From NCBI RefSeq assembly GCF_013386825.1, contig NZ_JACARC010000055.1, positions 516 to 35,165 of the forward strand: a DNA stretch of 34,650 nucleotides, read 5' to 3'. The notes under the pieces are model-generated. The model was not told where the DNA came from, searched no databases, and saw only the letters and a program-made list of their open reading frames with translations. The stretch is from Pseudomonas sp. IPO3778. Lineage in GTDB: Bacteria; Pseudomonadota; Gammaproteobacteria; Pseudomonadales; Pseudomonadaceae. The position numbers and the translations under genes were made by a program. Positions 24,495-32,021 of the stretch are shown here, piece by piece. How positions within the stretch are numbered: position 1 is the stretch's first letter; every line of letters starts with the position of its first letter.

Positions 24495-26065
24495 GCCATC
24501 TGCCAGACCCCACTCGCCGTCGGGTCCTGGGTGGCCTCGCGGTGGCCACGGCGTTTTCGATCCTCAGCCCGTTCGCCCGCAGTGCGGGCATCGACTACCC
24601 CTTCACCCTGGGCGTGGCGTCCGGCGATCCATTGCCCGATGGTTTCGTGATCTGGACGCGCCTTGCGCCGTTGTTCAATGCCGCAGACGGTCGCGGCGGG
24701 TTGAGCCGGGCGGTGCCGGTGCGCTGGAAGGTGGCCAGTGATGCGGCGATGACGCGCATCGTGCGCCAGGGCGAGGTCCTGGCCAGTGAGCGTTTCGCCC
24801 ACTCGGTGCATGTGGAAGTCGCCGGGTTGGAAGCCGGCCGGCCTTACTGGTACCAGTTTGAAGGCCTCGGCGCGCAAAGCCCGGTAGGCCAGTCGCGCAC
24901 GGCACCGGCGGCGCAGGCCATGGCCTCGGCGCGGTTGGGTTTTGTCTCCTGCTCCCATTGGGAGCGGGGCTACTTCAGCGCCTACCGTCATTTGGCCGCC
25001 GAGCAGCCGGACCTGGTGTTTTTCCTCGGTGACTATATCTACGACAGTTCCTACGCGGCCGACTCCGGCAAGATCATTCGTCCCCACGGCAGTGGCAATG
25101 CGCTGAACCTGGTGGATTACCGCAATCGCTACGCCCTGTACAAGACCGATCCGGATTTGCAGGCGCTGCATGCCGCGGCGCCCAGCGTGGTCACTTGGGA
25201 CGATCACGAGGTGCAAAACGACTACGCCAGCCAGTGGTCCCAGGATCCGAATATCCCGGTGGCCGGTTTTCTCAAGCAGAGGGCGGCGGCCTATCAGGCG
25301 TTCTATGAACATATGCCGCTGCGGGCGAGCAGCTTGCCCCGTGGGCCGGACATGCGTGTGTATCGGCGCCTGGACTACGGGCGGTTGGCACGTTTCCATG
25401 TGCTGGATGGCCGGCAGTATCGCTCCGAGCAGCCGTGTATTTCGGCGAACGGGAGTCGCAAGGGGCATATCGCGGATGACAGCTGCATTGACCTGCGCAA
25501 TCCGCGGCGCACGATGCTTGGCTGGGAGCAAGAGGCGTGGCTGGACCAGGGGTTTGCCCAGTCCCGGGCGCAGTGGAACGTGATCGCCCAGGATCTGCTG
25601 GTGGCGCCGCTGATTCAGCGTGACCCCCAGAGCCAGGCGCTGGGCCATTGGACGGATGGCTGGGATGGCTATATCGCGACCCGCGAGCGGGTGCTGGCGT
25701 CGATCGAGCGCAGGCGGGTGAGCAACCCGGTGTTCTGGGGCGGTGATATTCACTCGTTCTGGACCACTGACCTGCACGCCGATGCCAATAACCCCGAGTC
25801 ACGGGTTGTCGCCACCGAGTTCGTCGGCACGTCGGTGACCTCCGACGGGCCGCCGTTTGAGGCCTTCAACTCGATCCTGCCGCTCAACCCCCATGTGAAG
25901 TTTTTCGACAGCCGCCAGCGCGGCTATGTGTCGGTGGCACTTGAGGAGAAGACTATGCTGACGAACTTCCGGGTGATTTCCGATCCCCGGAATCCCCATG
26001 CCAGTGTCTCGACCCTCAAGTCGTTTGTGGTGGAGCCGGGCAGGGCGGGGGCAATAGCCGTTTGA
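24491..26065 (+). CDS. phoD: Tat-exported PhoD-type alkaline phosphatase/phosphodiesterase
   Basis: A 524-residue PhoD-family metalloenzyme that hydrolyses phosphomono- or diesters outside the cytoplasm. The N-terminus has a twin-arginine signal (TRRRVLGGLAVATAFSIL, residues 8-25) ending near SAGIDYPFTLGVASGDP. Metal-binding motifs are GDYIYD near residue 180, TWDDHEVQND near 235 and FWGGDIHSFW near 415, the usual PhoD set using Fe/Ca. ATG at 24491 overlaps the acetyltransferase stop. Bacillus PhoD acts on teichoic acids and phosphodiesters; Pseudomonas relatives are often phosphate-starvation induced. A tight REPIN follows. It is divergent from the exbD-tonB-receptor-exbB locus and a periplasmic PLD-like enzyme. 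Confidence 0.9.
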   Translation: MSHLPDPTRRRVLGGLAVATAFSILSPFARSAGIDYPFTLGVASGDPLPDGFVIWTRLAPLFNAADGRGGLSRAVPVRWKVASDAAMTRIVRQGEVLASERFAHSVHVEVAGLEAGRPYWYQFEGLGAQSPVGQSRTAPAAQAMASARLGFVSCSHWERGYFSAYRHLAAEQPDLVFFLGDYIYDSSYAADSGKIIRPHGSGNALNLVDYRNRYALYKTDPDLQALHAAAPSVVTWDDHEVQNDYASQWSQDPNIPVAGFLKQRAAAYQAFYEHMPLRASSLPRGPDMRVYRRLDYGRLARFHVLDGRQYRSEQPCISANGSRKGHIADDSCIDLRNPRRTMLGWEQEAWLDQGFAQSRAQWNVIAQDLLVAPLIQRDPQSQALGHWTDGWDGYIATRERVLASIERRRVSNPVFWGGDIHSFWTTDLHADANNPESRVVATEFVGTSVTSDGPPFEAFNSILPLNPHVKFFDSRQRGYVSVALEEKTMLTNFRVISDPRNPHASVSTLKSFVVEPGRAGAIAV

Positions 26066-26085
26066 TTATCAGAGGAGAGCTTTTT

Positions 26086-26219
26086 GTGGCGAGGGGGCTT
26101 GTCCTCCGTTGGGCTGCGAAGCGGCCCCAAAAAATCTCACGTCGAGTTCTTCCTGTGAGAACGGTGATTGTCTTCGGGGGCCGCTGCGCACCCCAACGGG
26201 GGACAAGCCCCCTCGCCAC
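26086..26219. repeat. REPIN (paired inverted REPs), GTGGCGAGGGGGCTTGTCC type
   Basis: A 28-base arm at 26086-26113 (GTGGCGAGGGGGCTTGTCC, then TCCGTTGGG) is the reverse complement of 26192-26219 with one mismatch. The centre holds further partly complementary segments (GCTGCGAAGCGGCCCC with GGGGGCCGCTGCG). It fills the gap between convergent phoD and the AlaX-like gene and belongs to a different REP sequence group from the one at 8929. Confidence 0.85.
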
Positions 26220-26246
26220 AGGTTGTTTGCCAGCAGAAGATGTTTC

Positions 26247-26873
26247 TCAGTCCAGGCTGTATCGCACCGACAGCGCCCCTTTTTTTTCCGAAAGTGCCAG
26301 GATCTTTACCTGGCCCACGTCCCCCAATGCCTGAACATGCGTCCCGCCGCAGGCATAGGCCGGCAGGTCGCCAAAACCCACTTCCCGGGTGCCTTCATCC
26401 AGTGTCATATGGCGTGGTAGGTTGGCCGCGATCCATTGATCAACTTTCTGTTGAATCGCCTCGGCGTCCATCGCTTGAGCCGAGGTACCGCGAATAAACG
26501 TGATCTTGCCTTCGCCCGGCCAGTGATGGGCCTTGATCGGCATCCAGCCCAGGGTTTCGCCGGCGTTGCCGATCAGGTGCCCGGCCGAATGCAGGCGGGT
26601 GTGCAGGGCGCGGCGCTCCTCATCGACGCGTGCCTGTATGAGGCCGGCTGCCACGGGGCGGTCGACGTAATGCACGACACGGTCGCCTTCCTGCACCACC
26701 TTCAACACTTGGCTTTCCCCCAGCCAGCCGGTGTCGGATGGCTGGCCGCCACCTTGGGGATGGAAGATCGTTGACTGCAGGATTACTGCAAATTGGTGCT
26801 CGTAAGGTGTGCATCCCAGCACTTCAAGTTCGGCATTCAGGTGATCATGGGTGAAGAACAGGCGCTGGGTCAT
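26247..26873 (-). CDS. AlaX-type alanyl-tRNA editing (trans-editing) hydrolase
   Basis: A 208-residue stand-alone homologue of the AlaRS editing domain, which deacylates mischarged Ser- or Gly-tRNA-Ala. Zinc-ligand motifs are complete: HSAGH near residue 96 (in LHTRLHSAGHLIGN) and CGGTHV near residue 176 (in LPAYACGGTHVQ). The N-terminus includes STIFHPQGGGQPSDTG, typical of the AlaX/AlaRS editing fold. It lacks the AlaRS catalytic and tRNA-binding parts, as expected for AlaX. A LysR regulator is encoded divergently with only 76-91 bases between, so it probably controls this gene. The substrate amino acid cannot be inferred. Confidence 0.88.
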   Translation of the reverse strand: MTQRLFFTHDHLNAELEVLGCTPYEHQFAVILQSTIFHPQGGGQPSDTGWLGESQVLKVVQEGDRVVHYVDRPVAAGLIQARVDEERRALHTRLHSAGHLIGNAGETLGWMPIKAHHWPGEGKITFIRGTSAQAMDAEAIQQKVDQWIAANLPRHMTLDEGTREVGFGDLPAYACGGTHVQALGDVGQVKILALSEKKGALSVRYSLD

Positions 26874-26964
26874 CGTTTACATCCGCATCAGGGTTTCTGT
26901 TGAGCAGTATAAGAAGTGCGCCGATGGGTGATAATCCGTTCAAATCTCAATGGACTTGTGCGTC

Positions 26965-27897
26965 ATGAGCATCAATCTTCCCTTGCCGCTGCTGGGCGAA
27001 ATGGCGATTTTCGTCAAGGTGGTGGAAACCGGCAGCTTCTCCGAAGCCGCGCGGCAGTTGGGCGCATCGCCGTCATCCGTGAGCCGCAGCATCTCGCGCC
27101 TGGAAAAGGCGTTGGCTACACGCTTGCTGCAACGCACCACCCGTAAATTGCGCCTGAGCGAAGGCGGTGAGGAAGTGTTCAAGCGCTGCCAGGAAATGGT
27201 CAGCGCTGCGCGCTCGGTGATGGAAATCAGCGGGCAATACACCCACGAGGCCGAAGGGCTGGTGCGTGTCAGCGTGCCCAAGGCGGTGGGGCGGTTTGTG
27301 GTGCACCCCCATATGCCGGAGTTTCTGCGGCGCTATCCCAAGGTGGACGTGCAGTTGATCCTTGAGGACCGGCACGTGGACCTGATTGATGACAACGTCG
27401 ACCTGAGCATCCGCATCACCGACAGCCCGCCGCCGGGGCTGGTGGGGCGGCAGTTGCTGCCTATCGAGCACTTGATCTGCGCCACACCGCATTACCTGGC
27501 CGAACACGGGACGCCAGAGCATCCCCATGATTTGCTGGAGCACAGTTGCATCTACCTGGGGGAGACGCCGGGGGATGCGCGCTGGAAGTTTCGCCAGGGC
27601 AGCAAGGCGGTGACGGTTGGCGTGCGCGGGCGGTATGCGGCCAACCACACGGGGGTGCGACTGGATGCGGTGTTGCAGCACGTGGGGATTGGTAGCCTGC
27701 CGTATTTCACGGCGCGGCATGCGCTGGAAGCAGGGGAGGTGGTGCAGGTGTTGCCGGGGTGGGATTTTATTGCGTCGTACCACGGGGATGCGTGGTTGCT
27801 GCATTCACCGACACGGTACCTGCCGCCGAAGTTGCGGGTGTTTATTGATTATCTGGTGGAGTGCATGGCTAAGGAGCCGACGCTGAATAAGCGGTAG
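26965..27897 (+). CDS. LysR-family transcriptional regulator
   Basis: A 310-residue LysR regulator. The N-terminal helix-turn-helix is GSFSEAARQLGASPSSVSRSISRLEKALATRLLQRTTRKLRLSEGG-like (split across residues about 23-68). The effector domain follows (VRVSVPKAVGRFVVHPHMPEFLRRYPKVDVQ near 93-125, then LIDDNVDLSIRI). ATG at 26965 gives MSINLPLPLLGEMAIFV; an in-frame ATG at 26950 would add five residues, and neither has a clear ribosome-binding site. It belongs to the large one-component YafC/PecT-like group. It lies divergent from the AlaX-like editing enzyme, its likely target. A REPIN starts 21 bases after its stop. Confidence 0.9.
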   Translation: MSINLPLPLLGEMAIFVKVVETGSFSEAARQLGASPSSVSRSISRLEKALATRLLQRTTRKLRLSEGGEEVFKRCQEMVSAARSVMEISGQYTHEAEGLVRVSVPKAVGRFVVHPHMPEFLRRYPKVDVQLILEDRHVDLIDDNVDLSIRITDSPPPGLVGRQLLPIEHLICATPHYLAEHGTPEHPHDLLEHSCIYLGETPGDARWKFRQGSKAVTVGVRGRYAANHTGVRLDAVLQHVGIGSLPYFTARHALEAGEVVQVLPGWDFIASYHGDAWLLHSPTRYLPPKLRVFIDYLVECMAKEPTLNKR

Positions 27898-27917
27898 GAA
27901 TGCGGCAGCGGGTTAGT

Positions 27918-28002
27918 GTGGGAGCTGGCTTGCCTGCGATAGCGTCACCGCGATGTGACCGACATACCGAGGCGCCTGCATCGCAGGCAAGCCAGCTCCC
28001 AC
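27918..28002. repeat. REPIN (paired inverted REPs), GTGGGAGCTGGCTTGCCTGCGAT type
   Basis: The 23-base arms 27918-27940 and 27980-28002 are exact reverse complements (GTGGGAGCTGGCTTGCC and GGCAAGCCAGCTCCCAC). The 39-base centre contains a small GTCAC/GTGAC hairpin. It separates convergent LysR and the small conserved protein gene, and is a third REP sequence group in this window. Confidence 0.85.
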
Positions 28003-28029
28003 CTATTTTGATCTTCAGCGTTCTTTGGA

Positions 28030-28437
28030 TCAGTGCTTGGGCTGGTCGTTGGACATGGCCAACAACTGCTTTTCCTGGTTCCAGTCGAACGGTTCATCGT
28101 TCTGTTCAGCTTCGAAGCGACGCTCTTCCAGGGCCTGGTACAGGTCCAGTTCGTCGTCGGGCATGAAGTGCAGGCAGTCGCCACCGAAGAACCACAGCAG
28201 GTCGCGCGGCACCAGGTGAGCAATTTGCGGGTAACGCAGGATGACCTGGCTCATCATGTCCTGGCCCAGGTACTGGCTTTCGATCGGGTCGATCGGCAGC
28301 AGGGCGCGCAGTTCATCGAAGCGCTCCAGGAACAGGAGGTGGCTTTCCTCGGGAACCTGTTCGGCTTCGCCGACGGCAACCAGGATGCTGCGCAGGTGGT
28401 CGAGCAAGACGAGATGATCGGCAACGACGTTGGACAC
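28030..28437 (-). CDS. Small conserved protein (PA2817-like family), unknown function
   Basis: A 135-residue cytoplasmic, acidic, helix-rich protein with no signal or membrane segment. Conserved-looking stretches are VADHLVLLDHLRSILVAVGEA, HLLFLERFDELRALLPIDP and LVPRDLLWFFGGDCLHFMPDDELDLYQ-like sequence. I associate it from memory with the family NCBI calls PA2817, with no known role. The start is GTG at 28437: GAGGA lies about 8 bases upstream, and a good promoter (28471-28499) sits just before it. An upstream in-frame ATG at 28557 falls inside the palindrome and is unlikely. The gene is co-oriented with fadE 230 bases upstream but has its own promoter. Confidence 0.72.
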   Translation of the reverse strand: MSNVVADHLVLLDHLRSILVAVGEAEQVPEESHLLFLERFDELRALLPIDPIESQYLGQDMMSQVILRYPQIAHLVPRDLLWFFGGDCLHFMPDDELDLYQALEERRFEAEQNDEPFDWNQEKQLLAMSNDQPKH

Positions 28438-28470
28438 GAGATAAGTCCTCAAGAGCAAAACGGGCGCGAG

Positions 28471-28499
28471 AGTATATAGCTCGGTGCCTTGCCTCACAA
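28471..28499 (-). promoter_or_regulatory. Promoter of the small conserved gene, -35 supplied by the palindrome end
   Basis: On the minus strand TTGTGA (28499-28494) and TATACT (28476-28471) are 17 bases apart, followed by a GC-rich discriminator (CTCGCGCC). Transcription would start near 28464, giving a leader of about 27 bases that carries GAGGA before the GTG at 28437. The -35 is formed by the last bases of the long palindrome at 28485-28639. Confidence 0.6.
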
Positions 28500-28639
28500 A
28501 TACGATTCCTTTTGACGAGTGGCTGTTGTTGTCAGGCAAGGCGCCGCGACGAGTCATAGCGTGCTATGGCGAGGAGCGGCAACGCAGCATGACGACAACA
28601 GACGCCGTCAAAAGGAATCAGTAATTGTGAGGCAGGGCA
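28485..28639. repeat. 155-bp near-perfect palindromic element
   Basis: The left half (28485-28560) and the right half (28561-28639) are reverse complements at roughly 80%. Shared blocks are TGCC(T/C)TGCCTCACAA, GATTCCTTTTGACG, CTGTTGT(T/C)GTCA and (C)CATAGC. Only two bases separate the halves at the centre (ATAGC-GT-GCTAT), so the DNA could form a cruciform and RNA a very long hairpin. It lies between fadE and the next gene. The outer bases on each side read TTGTGA outwards, like promoter -35 boxes. A short GGGCA/TGCCC hairpin with a T-run (plus strand, 28635-28653) overlaps its right edge. Confidence 0.8.
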
Positions 28640-28668
28640 CTCTGCCCGTTTTTATATGACCGCTGGGT

Positions 28669-31116
28669 TCAGCGGACTTTTCCCTCAGCCTGGCTCAGTT
28701 CTTCCTTGCTGAAGTCATCCACGTCGATCACCTTGCGCCGCGCCGCTTCAGCGTCACGCAGGGTCTGCGCCTCGGCCGGTTGCAGCACGCCGGCCTGCAG
28801 CGCGGCGTCGATGGCGTGCTCGCCAGCGGTCGGTTTGACCTGGCCGCTCTTGAGGCCTTCGTGGAGTTTTTTCTGCAACGGATGGCTGTCGGCCAGCAGG
28901 TCGTAGGCGTGTTGCAGGGCGCCCACCGGGTCCTCGGCCGATTGCGGGCGATAGCAGCCAGCCAATACCGCTTCGAGGGCTGGATCACCTTTGGCACGGC
29001 CGATCACTGCCGCGACTTCTGCATCCAGTGCATCGGACGGGCCTTTATGACGGCGGCCGAACGGGAACACGATTACCCGCAACAGGCAGCCCAGCACCTT
29101 GCTCGGGAAGTTGGTCAGCAGTTCATCCAGTGCACGCTCGGAGTGGCCAAGGCTTTCTTCCATGGCCCAGGCGAACAACGGGCGCAAGTGGTCTGGCGAA
29201 TCCAGGTCGTGATAACGCTTGAGCGCCGCCGACGCCAGGTACATGTGGCTCAGCACATCACCAAGGCGTGCCGACAGGCGTTCGCGACGTTTCAACTCGC
29301 CGCCCAGCAGCATCATGCTCAGGTCCGCCAGCATCGCAAACGCAGCGGCCTGGCGGTTGAGGGCGCGGAAGTAGCCCTGGCTCAAACGGTTGCCCGGGGC
29401 TTTTTCGAAGTGACCAAAACCGAGGTTCAGCACCAGGGTGCTGGCGGCGTTGCTTACGGCAAAGCCGATGTGTTGCAGCAGCAGGCCATCGAATTCCTTC
29501 AACGCCTGGTCATGGTCTTCACGGCCGGCCAGGGCCATTTCCTTGAGGACGAACGGATGGCAGCGAATCGCGCCCTGGCCGAAGATCATCAGGTTGCGCG
29601 ACAGGATATTCGCGCCTTCCACGGTGATGAAGATCGGCGCGCCTTGCCAGCTGCGGCCCAAATAGTTGTTGGGGCCCATGATGATGCCCTTGCCGCCGTG
29701 CACATCCATTGCATGGCTGATGCATTCGCGGCCGCGTTCGGTCAGGTGGTACTTGAGGATCGCCGACAGCACCGAAGGTTTTTCCCCCAGGTCGACCGCG
29801 TTGGCGGTGAGCATCCGCGCGCTGTCCATCAACCAGGCGTTGCCGCCGATGCGGGCCAGGGCTTCCTGGATACCTTCAAAGGCCGACAGCGGTACGTTGA
29901 ACTGCTCGCGCACCTGGGCGTATTGGCCAGTCACCAGGCTGGTGAACTTGGCCGCGCCGGTGCCGACCGCGGGCAGGGAAATCGAACGGCCCACCGACAG
30001 GCAGTTCATCAGCATCATCCAGCCCTTGCCGAGCATTTCCTGGCCGCCGATGAGGAAGTCCAGGGGGATGAACACATCCTTGCCGGAGTTGGGGCCGTTC
30101 ATGAACGCGGCGCCCAGTGGCAAGTGACGACGACCAATTTCAACGCCCGGGGTGTCGGTGGGGATCAGCGCGAGGCTGATGCCCAGGTCTTCTTCATCAC
30201 CCAGCAGGTGGTCCGGGTCATGGGCCTTGAATGCCAGGCCGAGCAAGGTCGCGACCGGGCCGAGGGTGATGTAGCGTTTTTCCCAGTTCAGGCGCAGGCC
30301 GAGGGTTTCCTTGCCTTCCCATTCGCCTTTGCAGATCACCCCGGTGTCGGGCATGGAGCCGGCGTCGGAGCCCGCCAGCGGGCCGGTCAGGGCAAAGCAC
30401 GGGATATCGTCGCCACGGGCCAGGCGGGGCAGGTAATGGTTGCGTTGTTCATCGGTGCCGTAGTGCAGCAGCAATTCGGCCGGGCCCAGGGAGTTGGGGA
30501 CCATGACCGTGGAGGCGAGGTCGCCGCTGCGGGTCGCCAGTTTCATCGCGACCTGAGAGTGGGCGTAGGCGGAGAACCCCTTGCCGCCAAATTCCTTGGG
30601 GATGATCAGGGCAAAAAAGCCGTGCTGCTTGATGTGTTCCCAGGCGGCGGGCGGCAGGTCCATGGCCTGGCCGATTTCCCAGTCGGTGACCATGGCGCAC
30701 AGTTCTTCCGTGGGGCCATCGATGAAAGCTTGCTCTTCTTCGGTCAGTTGCGCCTTGGGGTAGGCCAGCAGCTTGTCCCAGTCGGGGCGGCCGCTGAACA
30801 GCTCGCCGTCCCACCACACGGTGCCGGCGTCGATGGCGTCGCGCTCGGTCTCGGACATCGGCGGCAGGACTTTCTGGAACCAGTTGAACAGCGGCGCGGT
30901 GAAGTACTTGCGGCGCAGGTCGGGCAGCAGCAGCGGGACCGCGACTGCGGCGATCAGCACCCAGAAGATCAGCAGCAACCAGCCTGGTGCGTGGCTGAAG
31001 GCGCCCATCGCCAGCAGGTAGACGGCGATCACGCCAATGGCGGGCAGGGGCGCGGTGCGCCGGTGGGCCAGGTAGGCAATGCCCACCACCAGAACCAGTA
31101 TCCACAACAACAGCAT
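28669..31116 (-). CDS. fadE: Acyl-CoA dehydrogenase FadE
   Basis: An 815-residue protein, matching the long bacterial FadE type (E. coli FadE is about 814), which performs the first FAD-dependent step of fatty-acid beta-oxidation. Two hydrophobic helices at residues 1-60 anchor it to the inner membrane. The dehydrogenase core contains GFFALIIPKEFGGKGFSAYAH-like sequence near 170-190, CFALTGPLAGSDAGS near 240 and HLTERGRECISHAMDVHGGKGI-like sequence near 455-480, followed by the extra FadE C-terminal domain. ATG at 31116 is chosen because GGAGGA lies 7 bases upstream; an adjacent TTG is less likely. It is divergent from a transglutaminase-like gene. No PsrA-type site is obvious upstream. Confidence 0.95.
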   Translation of the reverse strand: MLLLWILVLVVGIAYLAHRRTAPLPAIGVIAVYLLAMGAFSHAPGWLLLIFWVLIAAVAVPLLLPDLRRKYFTAPLFNWFQKVLPPMSETERDAIDAGTVWWDGELFSGRPDWDKLLAYPKAQLTEEEQAFIDGPTEELCAMVTDWEIGQAMDLPPAAWEHIKQHGFFALIIPKEFGGKGFSAYAHSQVAMKLATRSGDLASTVMVPNSLGPAELLLHYGTDEQRNHYLPRLARGDDIPCFALTGPLAGSDAGSMPDTGVICKGEWEGKETLGLRLNWEKRYITLGPVATLLGLAFKAHDPDHLLGDEEDLGISLALIPTDTPGVEIGRRHLPLGAAFMNGPNSGKDVFIPLDFLIGGQEMLGKGWMMLMNCLSVGRSISLPAVGTGAAKFTSLVTGQYAQVREQFNVPLSAFEGIQEALARIGGNAWLMDSARMLTANAVDLGEKPSVLSAILKYHLTERGRECISHAMDVHGGKGIIMGPNNYLGRSWQGAPIFITVEGANILSRNLMIFGQGAIRCHPFVLKEMALAGREDHDQALKEFDGLLLQHIGFAVSNAASTLVLNLGFGHFEKAPGNRLSQGYFRALNRQAAAFAMLADLSMMLLGGELKRRERLSARLGDVLSHMYLASAALKRYHDLDSPDHLRPLFAWAMEESLGHSERALDELLTNFPSKVLGCLLRVIVFPFGRRHKGPSDALDAEVAAVIGRAKGDPALEAVLAGCYRPQSAEDPVGALQHAYDLLADSHPLQKKLHEGLKSGQVKPTAGEHAIDAALQAGVLQPAEAQTLRDAEAARRKVIDVDDFSKEELSQAEGKVR

Positions 31117-31308
31117 ATTCAATCCTCCGTGAAACCAGGTGCGAAATCACCTCAGAGCTTAGTCGGCATCCGAACAAGCAGGGTGACGAGGGTGTTACGT
31201 GGTGTGCCGGGGAACATCACCACAAAGCGCCGACATTTGGCCGAATCGTCGTTATCGCAGCCAGCAGGCCTGTGGTTAGACTCCAGGCTCGCCTTGGAGA
31301 TTATCCTC

Positions 31309-31968
31309 ATGAATGCGTACTTGAATCCCGGCCGCTTCATCGATAGTGACCACCCTGCGGTGGTGGAGTTCGCCGAAAAACATCGCGGTTCGAGTGCCGC
31401 GCCCCGTGACCAGGCAGTCAGTCTTTACTACGCCGTGCGCGAGGCGGTGCGCTACAACCCCTACACCTTCAGCCGCGACCCGCAAACCCTCAGCGCCAGC
31501 TTTGCATTGGCTGCCGGCGAGAGTTATTGCGTGCCCAAGGCGACATTGTTGGCGGCGTGTGCAAGGCACTGCGGGATCCCGGCGCGTATTGGCCTGGCCG
31601 ACGTGCGCAACCACCTCTCGACGCCCCGCTTGATCGAACTGCTCAGAAGTGACGTTTTTGCCATGCACGGCTACACCGAGTTGTATCTGGACGGCCGTTG
31701 GGTCAAAGCCACGCCCGCGTTCAACCAGCAACTGTGTGACGTGTTCGACGTGCCGCCGCTGGATTTCGACGGCATTCATGACAGTGTTTTCCACGCGTTC
31801 AACCGCAAGGGCCAGCGCTCCATGGAGTACGTGCTGGACCATGGGCAATTTGCCGAGGTGCCCGAGGAATTCTTCTTCGCCCACATTCAGAAATGTTACC
31901 CGCACCTGTTTGGCGAGGAGATGCCGATCCTGTTGGGCGACATGCAGAGTGATTTAAGCCGGACGTGA
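31309..31968 (+). CDS. Transglutaminase-like cysteine protease-fold protein
   Basis: A 219-residue cytoplasmic protein of the transglutaminase-like superfamily. The nucleophile Cys74 is in AGESYCVPKATLLAA, and the catalytic His120 is in FAMHGYTELYLDGRWVKATPAFN. The position where most members have the third catalytic Asp (usually D-P/D-x-T) reads K-A-T-P-A-F-N here, so the triad may use Asn or Thr or be modified. GGAGA lies 8 bases before the ATG at 31309. It is divergent from fadE and 53 bases before a GST gene, so it is probably in an operon with the GST. P. aeruginosa has the same order as I recall it. The substrate is unknown; protease, amidase and transferase are possible. Confidence 0.83.
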   Translation: MNAYLNPGRFIDSDHPAVVEFAEKHRGSSAAPRDQAVSLYYAVREAVRYNPYTFSRDPQTLSASFALAAGESYCVPKATLLAACARHCGIPARIGLADVRNHLSTPRLIELLRSDVFAMHGYTELYLDGRWVKATPAFNQQLCDVFDVPPLDFDGIHDSVFHAFNRKGQRSMEYVLDHGQFAEVPEEFFFAHIQKCYPHLFGEEMPILLGDMQSDLSRT

Positions 31969-32021
31969 ACCGGCGTATGCTGCCCCGGCATTCATCCAAC
32001 CATCTTCCAATCGGGGCGGTC

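Noticed and set aside
28590..28625. 11-codon ORF starting ATG ACG ACA ACA inside the palindrome
   Set aside because: GAGGAG lies upstream but too far for good spacing, the ORF is tiny, and it is part of a repeat, so it is most likely chance.
28635..28653. GGGCA/TGCCC hairpin with T-run on the plus strand after the palindrome
   Set aside because: It is oriented opposite to both flanking genes and has only a 5-bp stem, so it does not explain termination of fadE.
28780..31308. Very long plus-strand open frame antisense to fadE
   Set aside because: It is an artefact of high GC third positions opposite fadE; only its last 219 codons, from 31309, are a real gene.
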